24,251 bases of DNA, from the NCBI GenBank assembly GCA_002436005.1, contig DIXG01000003.1:1-24251 (forward strand). The letters run 5' to 3'. This document shows positions 7,440 to 14,870 of the stretch, piece after piece. Source of the stretch: Anaerolineaceae bacterium UBA6086. GTDB taxonomy: Bacteria; Chloroflexota; Anaerolineae; Anaerolineales; Anaerolineaceae. The position numbers and the translations under genes are program-made. Under the pieces are notes generated by a model. That model had not been told where the DNA came from, searched no databases, and saw only the letters and a program-made list of their open reading frames with translations. Every line of letters begins with the position of its first letter. Positions within the stretch are counted from its first letter, which is position 1.

Positions 7440-8933
7440 CTAATCAATCCACCAGTATGCCTGGTTGTCGAGATTAAAGAAATTATATACTGTTTGTGAA
7501 AGGCGTGCGAACAGGCGGTTGCCCTCATCAAAATCGAGCCGAATGGGGTCATAGACGAAAATGGTCAGGACGTAATCCTCACCAGGAGTGAAGACGATCG
7601 CCACATCGCTCATTGATCGCAAAACGCCATCCAGTTCCTGCACCCAACCGTGTTTGTGGGCAACAGCAGCATCTGGCGGCAAGCCGGCTTCAATCAGCAG
7701 TCCAATCTTGTTTGCCGAGAGAATATCTACCATCAGCTGACATTCCGCCTGGCTGATCTCACCCGGAAAGGTTTGCGTGAGCAATCCGCTCCCATCTTCG
7801 GCACAAGTATGGATCGAAGACAGCAGCAGACCAACCTCTGATGCAACAGTCTGATTGTAAACATCGGGATCGAGGAAGACATCGGTTCGGGTATTTGCGG
7901 GGGTTTGATAGAGCTTGAGCACCGGCGCACCCAGGTAGAAATAGCCTGCCAGGAAGGTGTTTTGCATCCCGAGGGCTTCCAGGTCTTCGCTGACCATCAA
8001 GGGACCGCGAATCTCATCCAGATAAGTGGACATTAATGCGTCGGCGGGTGGATTCTCGGAGAAAATGATCATTCTTTCCAGCAGGTTGACAGCCTGTTCG
8101 GGTGTGGGTTCTTCCAGCGCTCGCAAAACAGAGATCATGATGGGTATCTTGATTGTGCTGGCACCTGTGAAGGCAATGTCGGGGGTCACCGGTTGTCCGT
8201 TTTGGCTTGCAAAGTGCAGTTTCTGACCAGAGCTCGTGGATTCGAGGTAGATTTCGATCAATCCATCAAATCCGATCCAGTCCATTTGATGATGAAGAAA
8301 GGCTTCCAGTATATTGAGACCTGCGTCGCTGGCTGAAACCTGCGTCAGGAAGAGTTCGGCTTGCCGGGACGTGGAATCCAGCAGGGCGGAACGAAGGGTG
8401 CTTACGGCTGCGTTCAGGTCCAGACTGGTGCTGTCTGCGCTGATCTGAAAATTAGTTGTGCCGGGAATGGGGGAGACAGGGCTGCCAGGTTGGGCATAGC
8501 GAGGCATAATCTCACGGGTCAGGTATGCCCGCATCTGGTCCTCATCCACGCTGGCTGTCAGCGGGAGGGTGACTGGCGCCTGTTTTTGTTTACCCCACAG
8601 GTACTGCCAAAAGCTGATCCTGTTAATTTGGCTGGCGGCATCATTTGCCAGGGCTGGTGCATCGATTGAAAATCCCAGGTCAGCCGGTAAAACCTGGAGG
8701 GTTGAATTTTCGATTTTCAGAGTTATCGGGAGATGATAGAACTCGGAAAGGCGCGCAGCCGCCTCGTCCTGATTCAACCCGCCAACTGGGAGCCCGGCAA
8801 TGGTGCTGCCATTGGGAAAGATGACAGGCTGGCTGGTGTAACGGTTATATTCAACGATCGTGATGGTGAGGCTGCTGAGGATAAAAAGCACGCCCAAAGC
8901 GCCCAATGCCCACCACAAAGTTTTTGATTTCAT
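7440..8933 (-). CDS. Membrane-anchored penicillin-binding-like serine hydrolase
   Basis: 497 residues. An N-terminal transmembrane anchor (about 7-27) is followed by a PG_binding_4-like segment (about 40-125, including VGGLNQDEAAARL) and a C-terminal class-A beta-lactamase/transpeptidase-like domain. The active-site signature SxxK is S259-T-I-K262. SEN (292-294) stands for SDN, and K427-H-G429 for KTG. The region where class A beta-lactamases carry the deacylating Glu (ExxLN) shows no such motif, so antibiotic hydrolysis is unlikely and a cell-wall role is more plausible. The ATG has AGGAG seven bases upstream. It is the first gene of the operon with the DHH-CCA fusion and the GNAT enzyme. 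Confidence 0.85.
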   Translation of the reverse strand: MKSKTLWWALGALGVLFILSSLTITIVEYNRYTSQPVIFPNGSTIAGLPVGGLNQDEAAARLSEFYHLPITLKIENSTLQVLPADLGFSIDAPALANDAASQINRISFWQYLWGKQKQAPVTLPLTASVDEDQMRAYLTREIMPRYAQPGSPVSPIPGTTNFQISADSTSLDLNAAVSTLRSALLDSTSRQAELFLTQVSASDAGLNILEAFLHHQMDWIGFDGLIEIYLESTSSGQKLHFASQNGQPVTPDIAFTGASTIKIPIMISVLRALEEPTPEQAVNLLERMIIFSENPPADALMSTYLDEIRGPLMVSEDLEALGMQNTFLAGYFYLGAPVLKLYQTPANTRTDVFLDPDVYNQTVASEVGLLLSSIHTCAEDGSGLLTQTFPGEISQAECQLMVDILSANKIGLLIEAGLPPDAAVAHKHGWVQELDGVLRSMSDVAIVFTPGEDYVLTIFVYDPIRLDFDEGNRLFARLSQTVYNFFNLDNQAYWWID

Positions 8934-8970
8934 GCGTGCTCCTGCCGAAAGTTCATTTCATGATTCTACC

Positions 8971-8976
8971 AGAGAG
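8971..8976 (-). promoter_or_regulatory. Weak -10 candidate for the serine hydrolase operon
   Basis: TAGAAT on the minus strand about 40 bases upstream of the start codon; the -35 region is poor. It is the only plausible -10 in the first 60 bases upstream of the operon. Confidence 0.3.
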
Positions 8977-9097
8977 GGTGTGGTTGTGTTATTGACTGTA
9001 AAACAACAATTGAAACCTGAGATTGACTTACCGCTGGCTCAGATTCGCTCTGCTGGCATATTCAGGCGAAAAGGGACTGCTGAATGTTGGGAGATAT

Positions 9098-9124
9098 GGG
9101 CTTAATGGGTTTAATGGGCTTAAT
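9098..9124 (+). repeat. Three tandem nine-base repeats upstream of a promoter
   Basis: GGGCTTAAT, GGGTTTAAT and GGGCTTAAT follow each other without gaps and end six bases before the -35 hexamer of the hydrolase promoter. The position suits regulator binding sites, but low-complexity slippage is equally possible. Confidence 0.55.
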
Positions 9125-9130
9125 CGTTAC

Positions 9131-9159
9131 CTGACAGGAAAAAATGTGTTAAAGTATAT
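9131..9159 (+). promoter_or_regulatory. Promoter of the hydrolase-DUF1638 operon
   Basis: CTGACA (9131-9136) and GTATAT (9154-9159) are separated by 17 bases. Initiation near 9166 would give a leader of about 45 bases containing the TGGAGGA ribosome site at 9198-9204. Confidence 0.6.
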
Positions 9160-9209
9160 GAAGGCTAAAACATGTCGAAAAAATCTGGTGTTTTGCCTGG
9201 AGGATTATA

Positions 9210-10217
9210 ATGAAGAATTCTGATAAGAATACAGCCAAAGGGCTGGCCTGGACTGCTGGAGGCGCCATCAGTGCGGGCATTGCAGCAGCAGCCGGATGGA
9301 TCATCTACAGCCGAAAATATGTTCGGCACAATATTGAGATGGACAAAGCGCTGGACGCCGACCGAATGGATTTTCATTCTGAGCATGCGGGTCGCCTGAG
9401 TTATTACGAGGATCGATCAGGTGAAGGCACGCCGCTTGTCCTGTTGCATAGCATCAACGCTGCACCAAGTGCCTTTGAGATGAAACCAATTTTTGATCAT
9501 TACAGAGGAAAACGCCCGGTTTTTGCGCTGGATCTGCCGGGTTTTGGGTTCTCTGAGCGTTCTGAAAGGGTTTACAGCCCTTTATTATATCAACGCGCTA
9601 TTATCGATTTTTTAGAGGGGGTTGTTGGTGCACCAGCGGATGTGGTAGCGCTTTCGCTGTCGAGTGAATTTGCTGCACTTGCAGCAATATATGCGCCTGA
9701 TTCCGTTCGATCGATAGTGATGATCTCTCCCACCGGCTTTCAACCGCCCAAGACAGGAAGACTGGCTGAGAGTGCACGACAACGGGGTGCCAAGAACAAG
9801 GTTTACTCCGGTCTGGCAGTTGGATTGTGGAACCGACCCTTTTATGATCTTGTTTCCAGCCGTCCCAGCATTGAACACTTTCTGAACCTCAGTTTTGAGG
9901 GATTGGTGCCGGAGTTATTGGTGGACTATGCTTACCAGACCTCGCATCAGCCAGGTGCTCAATATGCGCCAACCTACTTCCTGAGCGGTAAGCTCTTCAC
10001 ACCGGCTGTCAGGACAACAATTTACAAGGTTGTGACTCAACCTGTTCTCGTGGTTTACGATCGGGATCCTTATACCAATTTTGAAATGCTTCCCGTCTTG
10101 CTGTATGACAGTAAAAACTGGTGGGGTGTGCGTGTTTCGCCCACGAAGGGCTTGCCGCACTGGGAGCAGCCTGAAAAAACCTTCAGCGCAATGGACCAAT
10201 TTTGGTCGGAGCAATAA
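9210..10217 (+). CDS. Membrane-anchored alpha/beta hydrolase
   Basis: 335 residues. A small-residue-rich hydrophobic segment (about 12-33) should anchor the protein in the membrane, followed by an alpha/beta hydrolase domain from about residue 60. The conserved DLPGFGFSERS strand-turn is at 108-118. The nucleophile elbow reads A147-L-S149-L-S151 instead of GxSxG. A candidate acid is D284 or D286 in YDRDPY, and the histidine is H317 in GLPHWEQP. Substrate is unknown. The ATG has a strong GGAGG site. The DUF1638 gene starts nine bases after its stop, so the two are almost certainly cotranscribed. Confidence 0.9.
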   Translation: MKNSDKNTAKGLAWTAGGAISAGIAAAAGWIIYSRKYVRHNIEMDKALDADRMDFHSEHAGRLSYYEDRSGEGTPLVLLHSINAAPSAFEMKPIFDHYRGKRPVFALDLPGFGFSERSERVYSPLLYQRAIIDFLEGVVGAPADVVALSLSSEFAALAAIYAPDSVRSIVMISPTGFQPPKTGRLAESARQRGAKNKVYSGLAVGLWNRPFYDLVSSRPSIEHFLNLSFEGLVPELLVDYAYQTSHQPGAQYAPTYFLSGKLFTPAVRTTIYKVVTQPVLVVYDRDPYTNFEMLPVLLYDSKNWWGVRVSPTKGLPHWEQPEKTFSAMDQFWSEQ

Positions 10218-10226
10218 AAACGCCCT

Positions 10227-10970
10227 ATGCGATTAAAATGTATTGCCTGTGATGTGATGGCGCGGCCGGTCTATTTTGCTGCCGCCCTCTCGCCGCACAC
10301 AGTTGACGTCACTATGCAGCCTTTTGGGCTGCATATGAGACCGAACAAATTACGGGAAACACTGCAAGCTCAAGTTGACGAGGTTGACCCTGCACGCGGA
10401 TATGATGCGGTGGTGCTTGCTTATGGGTTATGCGGAAAAGCAACCGATGGGTTGAAGGCGGCTCAACTGCCGTTGATAATTCCCAGAGCCCATGATTGCA
10501 TCACGCTGTTTCTTGGCGGAAAGGGTCGCTACGCCGAGGAATTTGAGCGCTGTCCGGGAACTTACTGGTATGTGAGAGATTTTGTCGAACGCAGTGCATT
10601 GGATCCCATCCCACTTTCGATGGGTGGCTATACTTCAGACGATGCGGACGCCATTTTTGCCGAGTTTGTTGAGAAGTATGGGGAGGATAATGCCCGATAT
10701 CTGGTAGATGTTCTTGGGAATTGGCAGTCGCATTATGAACGGGCTGCATATGTCGATCTTGAAATTGGAGAGGGAAGCGATGCAGCAGAAAAAGCCCGCA
10801 GTGATGCGGATGCGAATGGATGGCGCTTTGAACAGCTCACCGGTGACCTGGTATTGATCAAACGGCTGCTTTGGGGAGATTGGGGTGAGGATGATTTTCT
10901 GGTTTTGCAGCCAGGAGAAACGATTGAAATGATTGGCGGCGCTGAAATAATTCAGGTTGCCAAACCCTGA
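10227..10970 (+). CDS. DUF1638 domain-containing protein
   Basis: 247 residues matching DUF1638. The N-terminus has CIAC (C5, C8), a conserved AYGLCG (65-70, C69) and the hallmark PRAHDC (86-91), followed by TLFLGGKGRY. The repeated conserved cysteines and histidine suggest a metal or corrinoid-related role; members of this family often sit beside corrinoid methyltransferase genes in anaerobes, but no such gene is present here. There is no good ribosome site within 10 bases of the ATG, so translation is probably coupled to the upstream hydrolase. Function remains unknown. Confidence 0.88.
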   Translation: MRLKCIACDVMARPVYFAAALSPHTVDVTMQPFGLHMRPNKLRETLQAQVDEVDPARGYDAVVLAYGLCGKATDGLKAAQLPLIIPRAHDCITLFLGGKGRYAEEFERCPGTYWYVRDFVERSALDPIPLSMGGYTSDDADAIFAEFVEKYGEDNARYLVDVLGNWQSHYERAAYVDLEIGEGSDAAEKARSDADANGWRFEQLTGDLVLIKRLLWGDWGEDDFLVLQPGETIEMIGGAEIIQVAKP

Positions 10971-10986
10971 TTCCTGCTATTGAGAT

Positions 10987-11025
10987 AAAAAAATAAGCGC
11001 CTATCCCCAAAAAGGGCAGGCGCTT
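10987..11025 (-). terminator. Rho-independent terminator between convergent genes
   Basis: AAGCGCCT (10995-11002) pairs with AGGCGCTT (11018-11025), with an inner CCC/GGG pairing. On the minus strand it is followed by TTATTTTTTT, so it mainly ends the thioredoxin-like/peroxiredoxin transcript. It may also serve the DUF1638 operon, where the downstream T-run is weak. Confidence 0.8.
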
Positions 11026-11047
11026 TGAAATGCTTAGGTGTGGAAGT

Positions 11048-11494
11048 TTATTTTTCCAGCATCTCTTCTACGATGGGTTCGAGCATTGATAAGCCTGACA
11101 AACCTGCTGCTCGACGCACCAGGTTGCGATCCTCATCAAACAGGAAAAAAGCCGGCCAGATCTCGTTCTCAAATGATTTTTTGGCTTTATGCATGTTATC
11201 CACACCGCAAGGCTCCACAATTCCAAATTCAGCGATAGCTTCCTTCACTTTTTCGATATTGGTATCTGACTGCATCCTTGGGCAGTGAATGGCTACCATT
11301 TTCAAGCCTCTTGGCACAAATTTCTCGCGCCAGGCTTGCAGTTTTGGCACGGTTGCATGGCAAACATGGCAGCTTGTTGCCCAAAAATAGATCAGCAGCG
11401 GGCTGTCTCCCTGGTCCAGGACCTCGGGTTCTGCGTTGAGCCATTCTGTGATGCCATCCAGGGATGGGATATGTGTGTGTAGGTGTAAGGGCAT
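11048..11494 (-). CDS. Thioredoxin-like protein (TlpA-type)
   Basis: 148 residues with a thioredoxin fold. The redox motif is C42-H-V-C45 in FWATSCHVCHATVP, and the cis-proline is P114 in EIWPAFFLF. There is no signal peptide, so it should be cytoplasmic. Extra cysteines occur at C71 and C96. It begins 15 bases after the peroxiredoxin stop, with AGAGG overlapping that stop codon, so the two are cotranscribed. A thioredoxin-like protein encoded next to a 2-Cys peroxiredoxin is a plausible electron donor for it. That pairing is inferred from context. Confidence 0.88.
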   Translation of the reverse strand: MPLHLHTHIPSLDGITEWLNAEPEVLDQGDSPLLIYFWATSCHVCHATVPKLQAWREKFVPRGLKMVAIHCPRMQSDTNIEKVKEAIAEFGIVEPCGVDNMHKAKKSFENEIWPAFFLFDEDRNLVRRAAGLSGLSMLEPIVEEMLEK

Positions 11495-11509
11495 GGGTGT
11501 TTGATCCTC

Positions 11510-12058
11510 TTATAGCGTGTCGTCGCCGGGTTTCCAGTTGGCGCCGCACAGACCACCAGCCTGCAGTGCTTCCAGCACACGCAGCGTCTCATCCACACTG
11601 CGCCCGACATCCATATTATGCACCACGGAATATTGCAGCACACCCTCCGGATCAATGATGAATAAGCCTCGCAAGGCAGCGCCTTCCTTTTCCACCAGTA
11701 CGCCATAGGCTTCGGCAACCTCATGGGTGTGATCCGATGCCAGGGGATATTTTGTGCCTTCGATTCCATTCTGGTCCTGCGGCGTTCGCAGATACGCTCG
11801 GTGGGAATATGTTGAGTCCGTCGAAACACCCAGCACTTCTGTGTTCAGTGCCAGGAAATCCTCATATTTATCCGAAAGCGCTAAAATCTCCGTGGGGCAG
11901 ACAAAGCTGAAATCATAGGGGTAAAAGAACAGCACCAACCATTTACCTTTGTAGTCATCCAGGGTTACGACCTTATCCAGCTTATCCGTGTTCTTCGTGC
12001 TGAGCATTTCAAAGTAGGGGGCTGGTTCTCCAACCTTGGCATAAGTGAACAATTCCAT
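11510..12058 (-). CDS. 2-Cys peroxiredoxin (AhpC/Prx1 type)
   Basis: 182 residues. Peroxiredoxins reduce hydrogen peroxide and organic hydroperoxides through a peroxidatic cysteine. The catalytic motif is PYDFSFVCPTE with the peroxidatic C54 and Ser51 in the Thr/Ser position. The resolving cysteine is C171 in GLCGANWKPG near the C-terminus, as in typical 2-Cys enzymes. A perfect GGAGGT ribosome site (12065-12070) lies seven bases from the ATG. The promoter contains an inverted repeat suggestive of Fur/PerR-type control. It is cotranscribed with the thioredoxin-like gene. Confidence 0.96.
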   Translation of the reverse strand: MELFTYAKVGEPAPYFEMLSTKNTDKLDKVVTLDDYKGKWLVLFFYPYDFSFVCPTEILALSDKYEDFLALNTEVLGVSTDSTYSHRAYLRTPQDQNGIEGTKYPLASDHTHEVAEAYGVLVEKEGAALRGLFIIDPEGVLQYSVVHNMDVGRSVDETLRVLEALQAGGLCGANWKPGDDTL

Positions 12059-12106
12059 TGTAGTACCTCCGTATTTTTATTATTATTTGTTTCATTTCAC
12101 GAAGTG

Positions 12107-12136
12107 ATTATACTACAATTATGACCTTAATTGTAA
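12107..12136 (-). promoter_or_regulatory. Peroxiredoxin promoter with operator-like inverted repeat
   Basis: On the minus strand TATAAT (12112-12107) has a TTACAA -35 (12136-12131) at 18 bases. The spacer and -35 are covered by a perfect 8+8 inverted repeat, TACAATTA (12114-12121) and TAATTGTA (12128-12135), with a six-base centre. AT-rich dyads of this form in this position fit a Fur/PerR-family repressor. The dyad also overlaps the stop codon of the upstream zinc-ribbon gene. Confidence 0.6.
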
Positions 12137-13134
12137 GGTTCAATAGATTGTACACCACCCAGGCTGTTGACCTCCAGAATCCAACGGCTGCCCGGGCTGG
12201 CCATCTGGAATAATTGGGCGTCTGAAGTGGTATAGATATAGCGTTCCCCATCACCAGAGAATCGGATCTGGTATTTTTCAGTGCGCTCTCCCTCGCGCTG
12301 GTCCCCTTCAAGCGCTACATAGGGCCAGGAAGGATAAACATCGCTTCCTGTTTCAGTGATTGCATCCACAATGACCCAGCCTAAATAGGTGTAGTCGCAA
12401 TAATCGTCGTAGACATCATATACGCATTCCTGGACGACCTCGCCAACGCCTGTGCCGGTATCCTCAACATAGGCTTCCCCACAGACTTCCGTGGCGTTAG
12501 CTTGGGGCTGATCTGTTGTATACCGATAGGTTGATTTGCAAGAGCGGATATCTGCGCCGCCCGGAATCTCATCCCACCAATCCTGATCCGTGACGGTGGT
12601 ATAGGCTTCAATGTTGACGCTGCGTTCCCAGGCAACATCGGTCACAGTGGCTGTGATCTCGTCCGTTCTGAACAACATCATCATCAGCGCGATCGCACCA
12701 GCCAGACAGGCAAGTATGGCGATGATCCCAAAGAGGATCGCGCCGCGACTGAGTCCTTTTTTGGGCTCAGGGGTCGTGACACGCGGTGCTGCTTCGGATT
12801 TTTCCGCTTCGGAAACGGTTTTTACCCTTTGCCCAACCTGGCGTGCTTTACCACCCAGGCTGAGGTCACCACCGCAGTTGCTACAGAGCTTTGCGGTGGC
12901 AGGGTTCCTCGTACCACAGTAAGGGCAGTGAATGTCTGGCCCAGTTTGTGCCATCCGGATCAACGCTTCGTCTTTGATGAAGTTGAACCGCTCTTCATCC
13001 ACCTGCAAGAATTGAATATCTGTGGGTTGCGGGGCGCCGCAGCTTGTACAGGTTTTAATGGGTCCGGGGTTTTGTGTGTCACACGAAGGGCAGATCCAGA
13101 TCAGGGGTACGAAACCAATTGTTTTGCGAGCCAT
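12127..13134 (-). CDS. Zinc-ribbon single-pass membrane protein
   Basis: 335 residues. An N-terminal RanBP2-type zinc finger has the W-x-C-x2-C...N...C-x2-C pattern (W13, C15, C18, N22, C29, C32). A second zinc ribbon has C70, C73, C84 and C87. After a charged linker a transmembrane helix spans about 131-155, and a roughly 180-residue domain follows on the far side. That domain is rich in acidic, Tyr and Thr residues and contains four cysteines (SCKS, VCGE, ECVY, YCDY), so it may be disulfide-bonded. The function is unknown; the finger pair suggests protein or RNA interactions. The ATG follows GGAGGA by three to four bases. It is probably read from its own promoter at 13174-13202. Confidence 0.82.
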   Translation of the reverse strand: MARKTIGFVPLIWICPSCDTQNPGPIKTCTSCGAPQPTDIQFLQVDEERFNFIKDEALIRMAQTGPDIHCPYCGTRNPATAKLCSNCGGDLSLGGKARQVGQRVKTVSEAEKSEAAPRVTTPEPKKGLSRGAILFGIIAILACLAGAIALMMMLFRTDEITATVTDVAWERSVNIEAYTTVTDQDWWDEIPGGADIRSCKSTYRYTTDQPQANATEVCGEAYVEDTGTGVGEVVQECVYDVYDDYCDYTYLGWVIVDAITETGSDVYPSWPYVALEGDQREGERTEKYQIRFSGDGERYIYTTSDAQLFQMASPGSRWILEVNSLGGVQSIEPYN

Positions 13135-13173
13135 TCTTCCTCCGGGGTGATGTCAATCCATGTTATTTTCTCT

Positions 13174-13202
13174 ATTATAGATAAAGTGCGGGGTTATGTC
13201 TA
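13174..13202 (-). promoter_or_regulatory. Promoter of the zinc-ribbon gene
   Basis: On the minus strand TAGACA (13202-13197) and TATAAT (13179-13174) are separated by 17 bases, about 40 bases upstream of the start codon. Confidence 0.6.
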
Positions 13203-13372
13203 TAATGACGCCAAACTGAGATGGAATATGTACCTTCTCAAATTCTCTAGAAATGTTATGAATAATCTAATAAATGTTCAGTATAATGGTTGCTTGGTTT
13301 GCTGAATTACGCAAGGCAATTTATCATGAATAATGTTGAATCATTGACCTGAAATTAGTTATTGGCAGTCTC

Positions 13373-13426
13373 TTTTGGTTAGGAGAGTGTACAAAACCAA
13401 AAATTTATTTTATGAGTCGATATAAT
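13373..13426 (+). promoter_or_regulatory. MacAB-like operon promoter with operator-like dyad
   Basis: TATAAT at 13421-13426 is the likely -10, with no good -35. TTTTGGTT (13373-13380) and AACCAAAA (13395-13402) form a perfect inverted repeat with a 14-base spacer that covers the -35 region. This arrangement suits a dimeric regulator. The rest of the 334-base gap from 13135 holds an additional TATAAT at 13282-13287, probably incidental, and no gene. Confidence 0.5.
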
Positions 13427-13468
13427 AAGATTATCAAGAATACTGATAGGCAGTGACGGAGGAAAAAC

Positions 13469-14869
13469 GTGGCAGAAAGCTCAAAGAAACAGAAGAAAGT
13501 GCGGCTCGGCTGGTGGATTTTGCTGGCAGTGATTGTTATCGTGGCGGGATTGGTGGCATGGCAGTGGTTCAGTGCACGCCAGGCAAGAAGCCAGATGCTA
13601 GCAAGTTTACAAATGGAACCTTACCAGCGCAGGGATCTAAATGCGAGTATTTTTGGGACAGGCACTGTCCAGCCGATACAAACGGTGATGCTCACCTGGG
13701 CAACCAGTGGCATTGTGGGTGATGTTAACGTGTCGGTTGGGCAGCATGTTGAAAAGGGTTCAGTGTTAATGACGCTGGATCCTGATTCGATCTCTGTCGA
13801 TATCCTGCAGGCTGAGATCGACGTGATCAACGCACAAAATAGCCTCGATGATCTTAATGACAACTGGGAATCCGATCTTGCCCAGGCTAAATTGGACCTG
13901 CTGAATGCTGAAGAAGCCCTTGATGATTTGGAGAACCAGCGTCAGATCATGAATTATCAGCGCTGTACAGATGAAAGAATTGAGGAACTGGAAGACGATT
14001 TGGAGGTAGCGGAAAATTTGTACAAAATCCGGCAATCTCCCGAAAACCTCCGTCTCGTCAACACCGCGCAAGCCAATTTGAATTATTGCCGAGCTGATTA
14101 CTCGGAGCGCGAGGTAGCAGAAGCAGAACTGGAACTTGCCCTGGGTGAAGCCAGGGTGGCAGCCTTGCAGGAAAAAGTGGATCTGCTATCTGATGGACCG
14201 GATCCTGACCGAGTGCGAATTTTGGAAATCCAGCTTTCGATTGCACAGTCCCGATTAGACAGCCCGCTCATTGAATCCCCAATCGATGGAGTTGTGACAG
14301 AGGTCCCTGTCAAACGTGGTGATGTCGTTCAGGTTGGTCAGCAGGCTGTGCGCATTGATGATCTTTCTAACCTGTACCTTGACGTCCAGATTTCAGAAAT
14401 TGATATTCCTGAAGTGAGCGTGGGTCAACCCGTCGAACTGGTCTTTGACGCCTATTTTGATACGACCTTTAATGGTGAAGTGGTTGAAATTGCCCCGGTG
14501 GGTCAGAGCGTACAGGGTGTGGTTGAATACAATGTACGGATCAGCTTGGAAAATGCGGATGAACGGATAAAGCCAGGGATGACAGTTGCCGTCAACATCC
14601 TTGTGGATCAAAAATTTAGTATTTTTGTTGTACCGAATGACGCGATCGTCAGCCTGGATGGACGGGAAACAGTGTTTGTCCAGCGCAATGGTTCATTTGA
14701 GGCTGTGCCTGTAACCTTAGGGAGTTATTCTGATTTTTACAGTGAAGTCATTGAAGCTGATATTGCTGAAGGTGAAATGCTTGTATTGAATCCGCCGCGT
14801 GAAATTACCGGGGTGATGCCGTTCAATGGTCCTCCCAATGGTGGCGGTTTTGGCGGGTTTGGAAATTAG
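13469..14869 (+). CDS. MacA/HlyD-type membrane fusion protein
   Basis: 466 residues: an N-terminal transmembrane helix (about 14-34), a barrel-sandwich half-motif (about 60-110), a long acidic coiled-coil hairpin (about 113-245), the second lipoyl-like half (about 255-275, SPIDGVVTEVPVKRGDVV), a beta-barrel, and a Gly-rich C-terminus. It is the periplasmic-adaptor-like component of a MacAB-type ABC exporter. Only two cysteines are present, C166 and C207, one on each arm of the hairpin. GTG start with GGAGGA five bases upstream. The ATPase gene begins one base after the stop. In a monoderm-type cell the hairpin would reach the wall, as no TolC gene is seen. Confidence 0.9.
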   Translation: MAESSKKQKKVRLGWWILLAVIVIVAGLVAWQWFSARQARSQMLASLQMEPYQRRDLNASIFGTGTVQPIQTVMLTWATSGIVGDVNVSVGQHVEKGSVLMTLDPDSISVDILQAEIDVINAQNSLDDLNDNWESDLAQAKLDLLNAEEALDDLENQRQIMNYQRCTDERIEELEDDLEVAENLYKIRQSPENLRLVNTAQANLNYCRADYSEREVAEAELELALGEARVAALQEKVDLLSDGPDPDRVRILEIQLSIAQSRLDSPLIESPIDGVVTEVPVKRGDVVQVGQQAVRIDDLSNLYLDVQISEIDIPEVSVGQPVELVFDAYFDTTFNGEVVEIAPVGQSVQGVVEYNVRISLENADERIKPGMTVAVNILVDQKFSIFVVPNDAIVSLDGRETVFVQRNGSFEAVPVTLGSYSDFYSEVIEADIAEGEMLVLNPPREITGVMPFNGPPNGGGFGGFGN

Positions 14870-14870
14870 G

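Noticed and set aside
7440..8933. Acquired beta-lactamase resistance gene
   Set aside because: No omega-loop Glu motif, a wall-binding-type segment and a housekeeping operon context argue against it.
14826..14870. Upstream start for the ABC ATPase gene
   Set aside because: It would overlap the adaptor's Gly-rich tail; the ATG cluster at 14871 directly after the stop is the normal arrangement.
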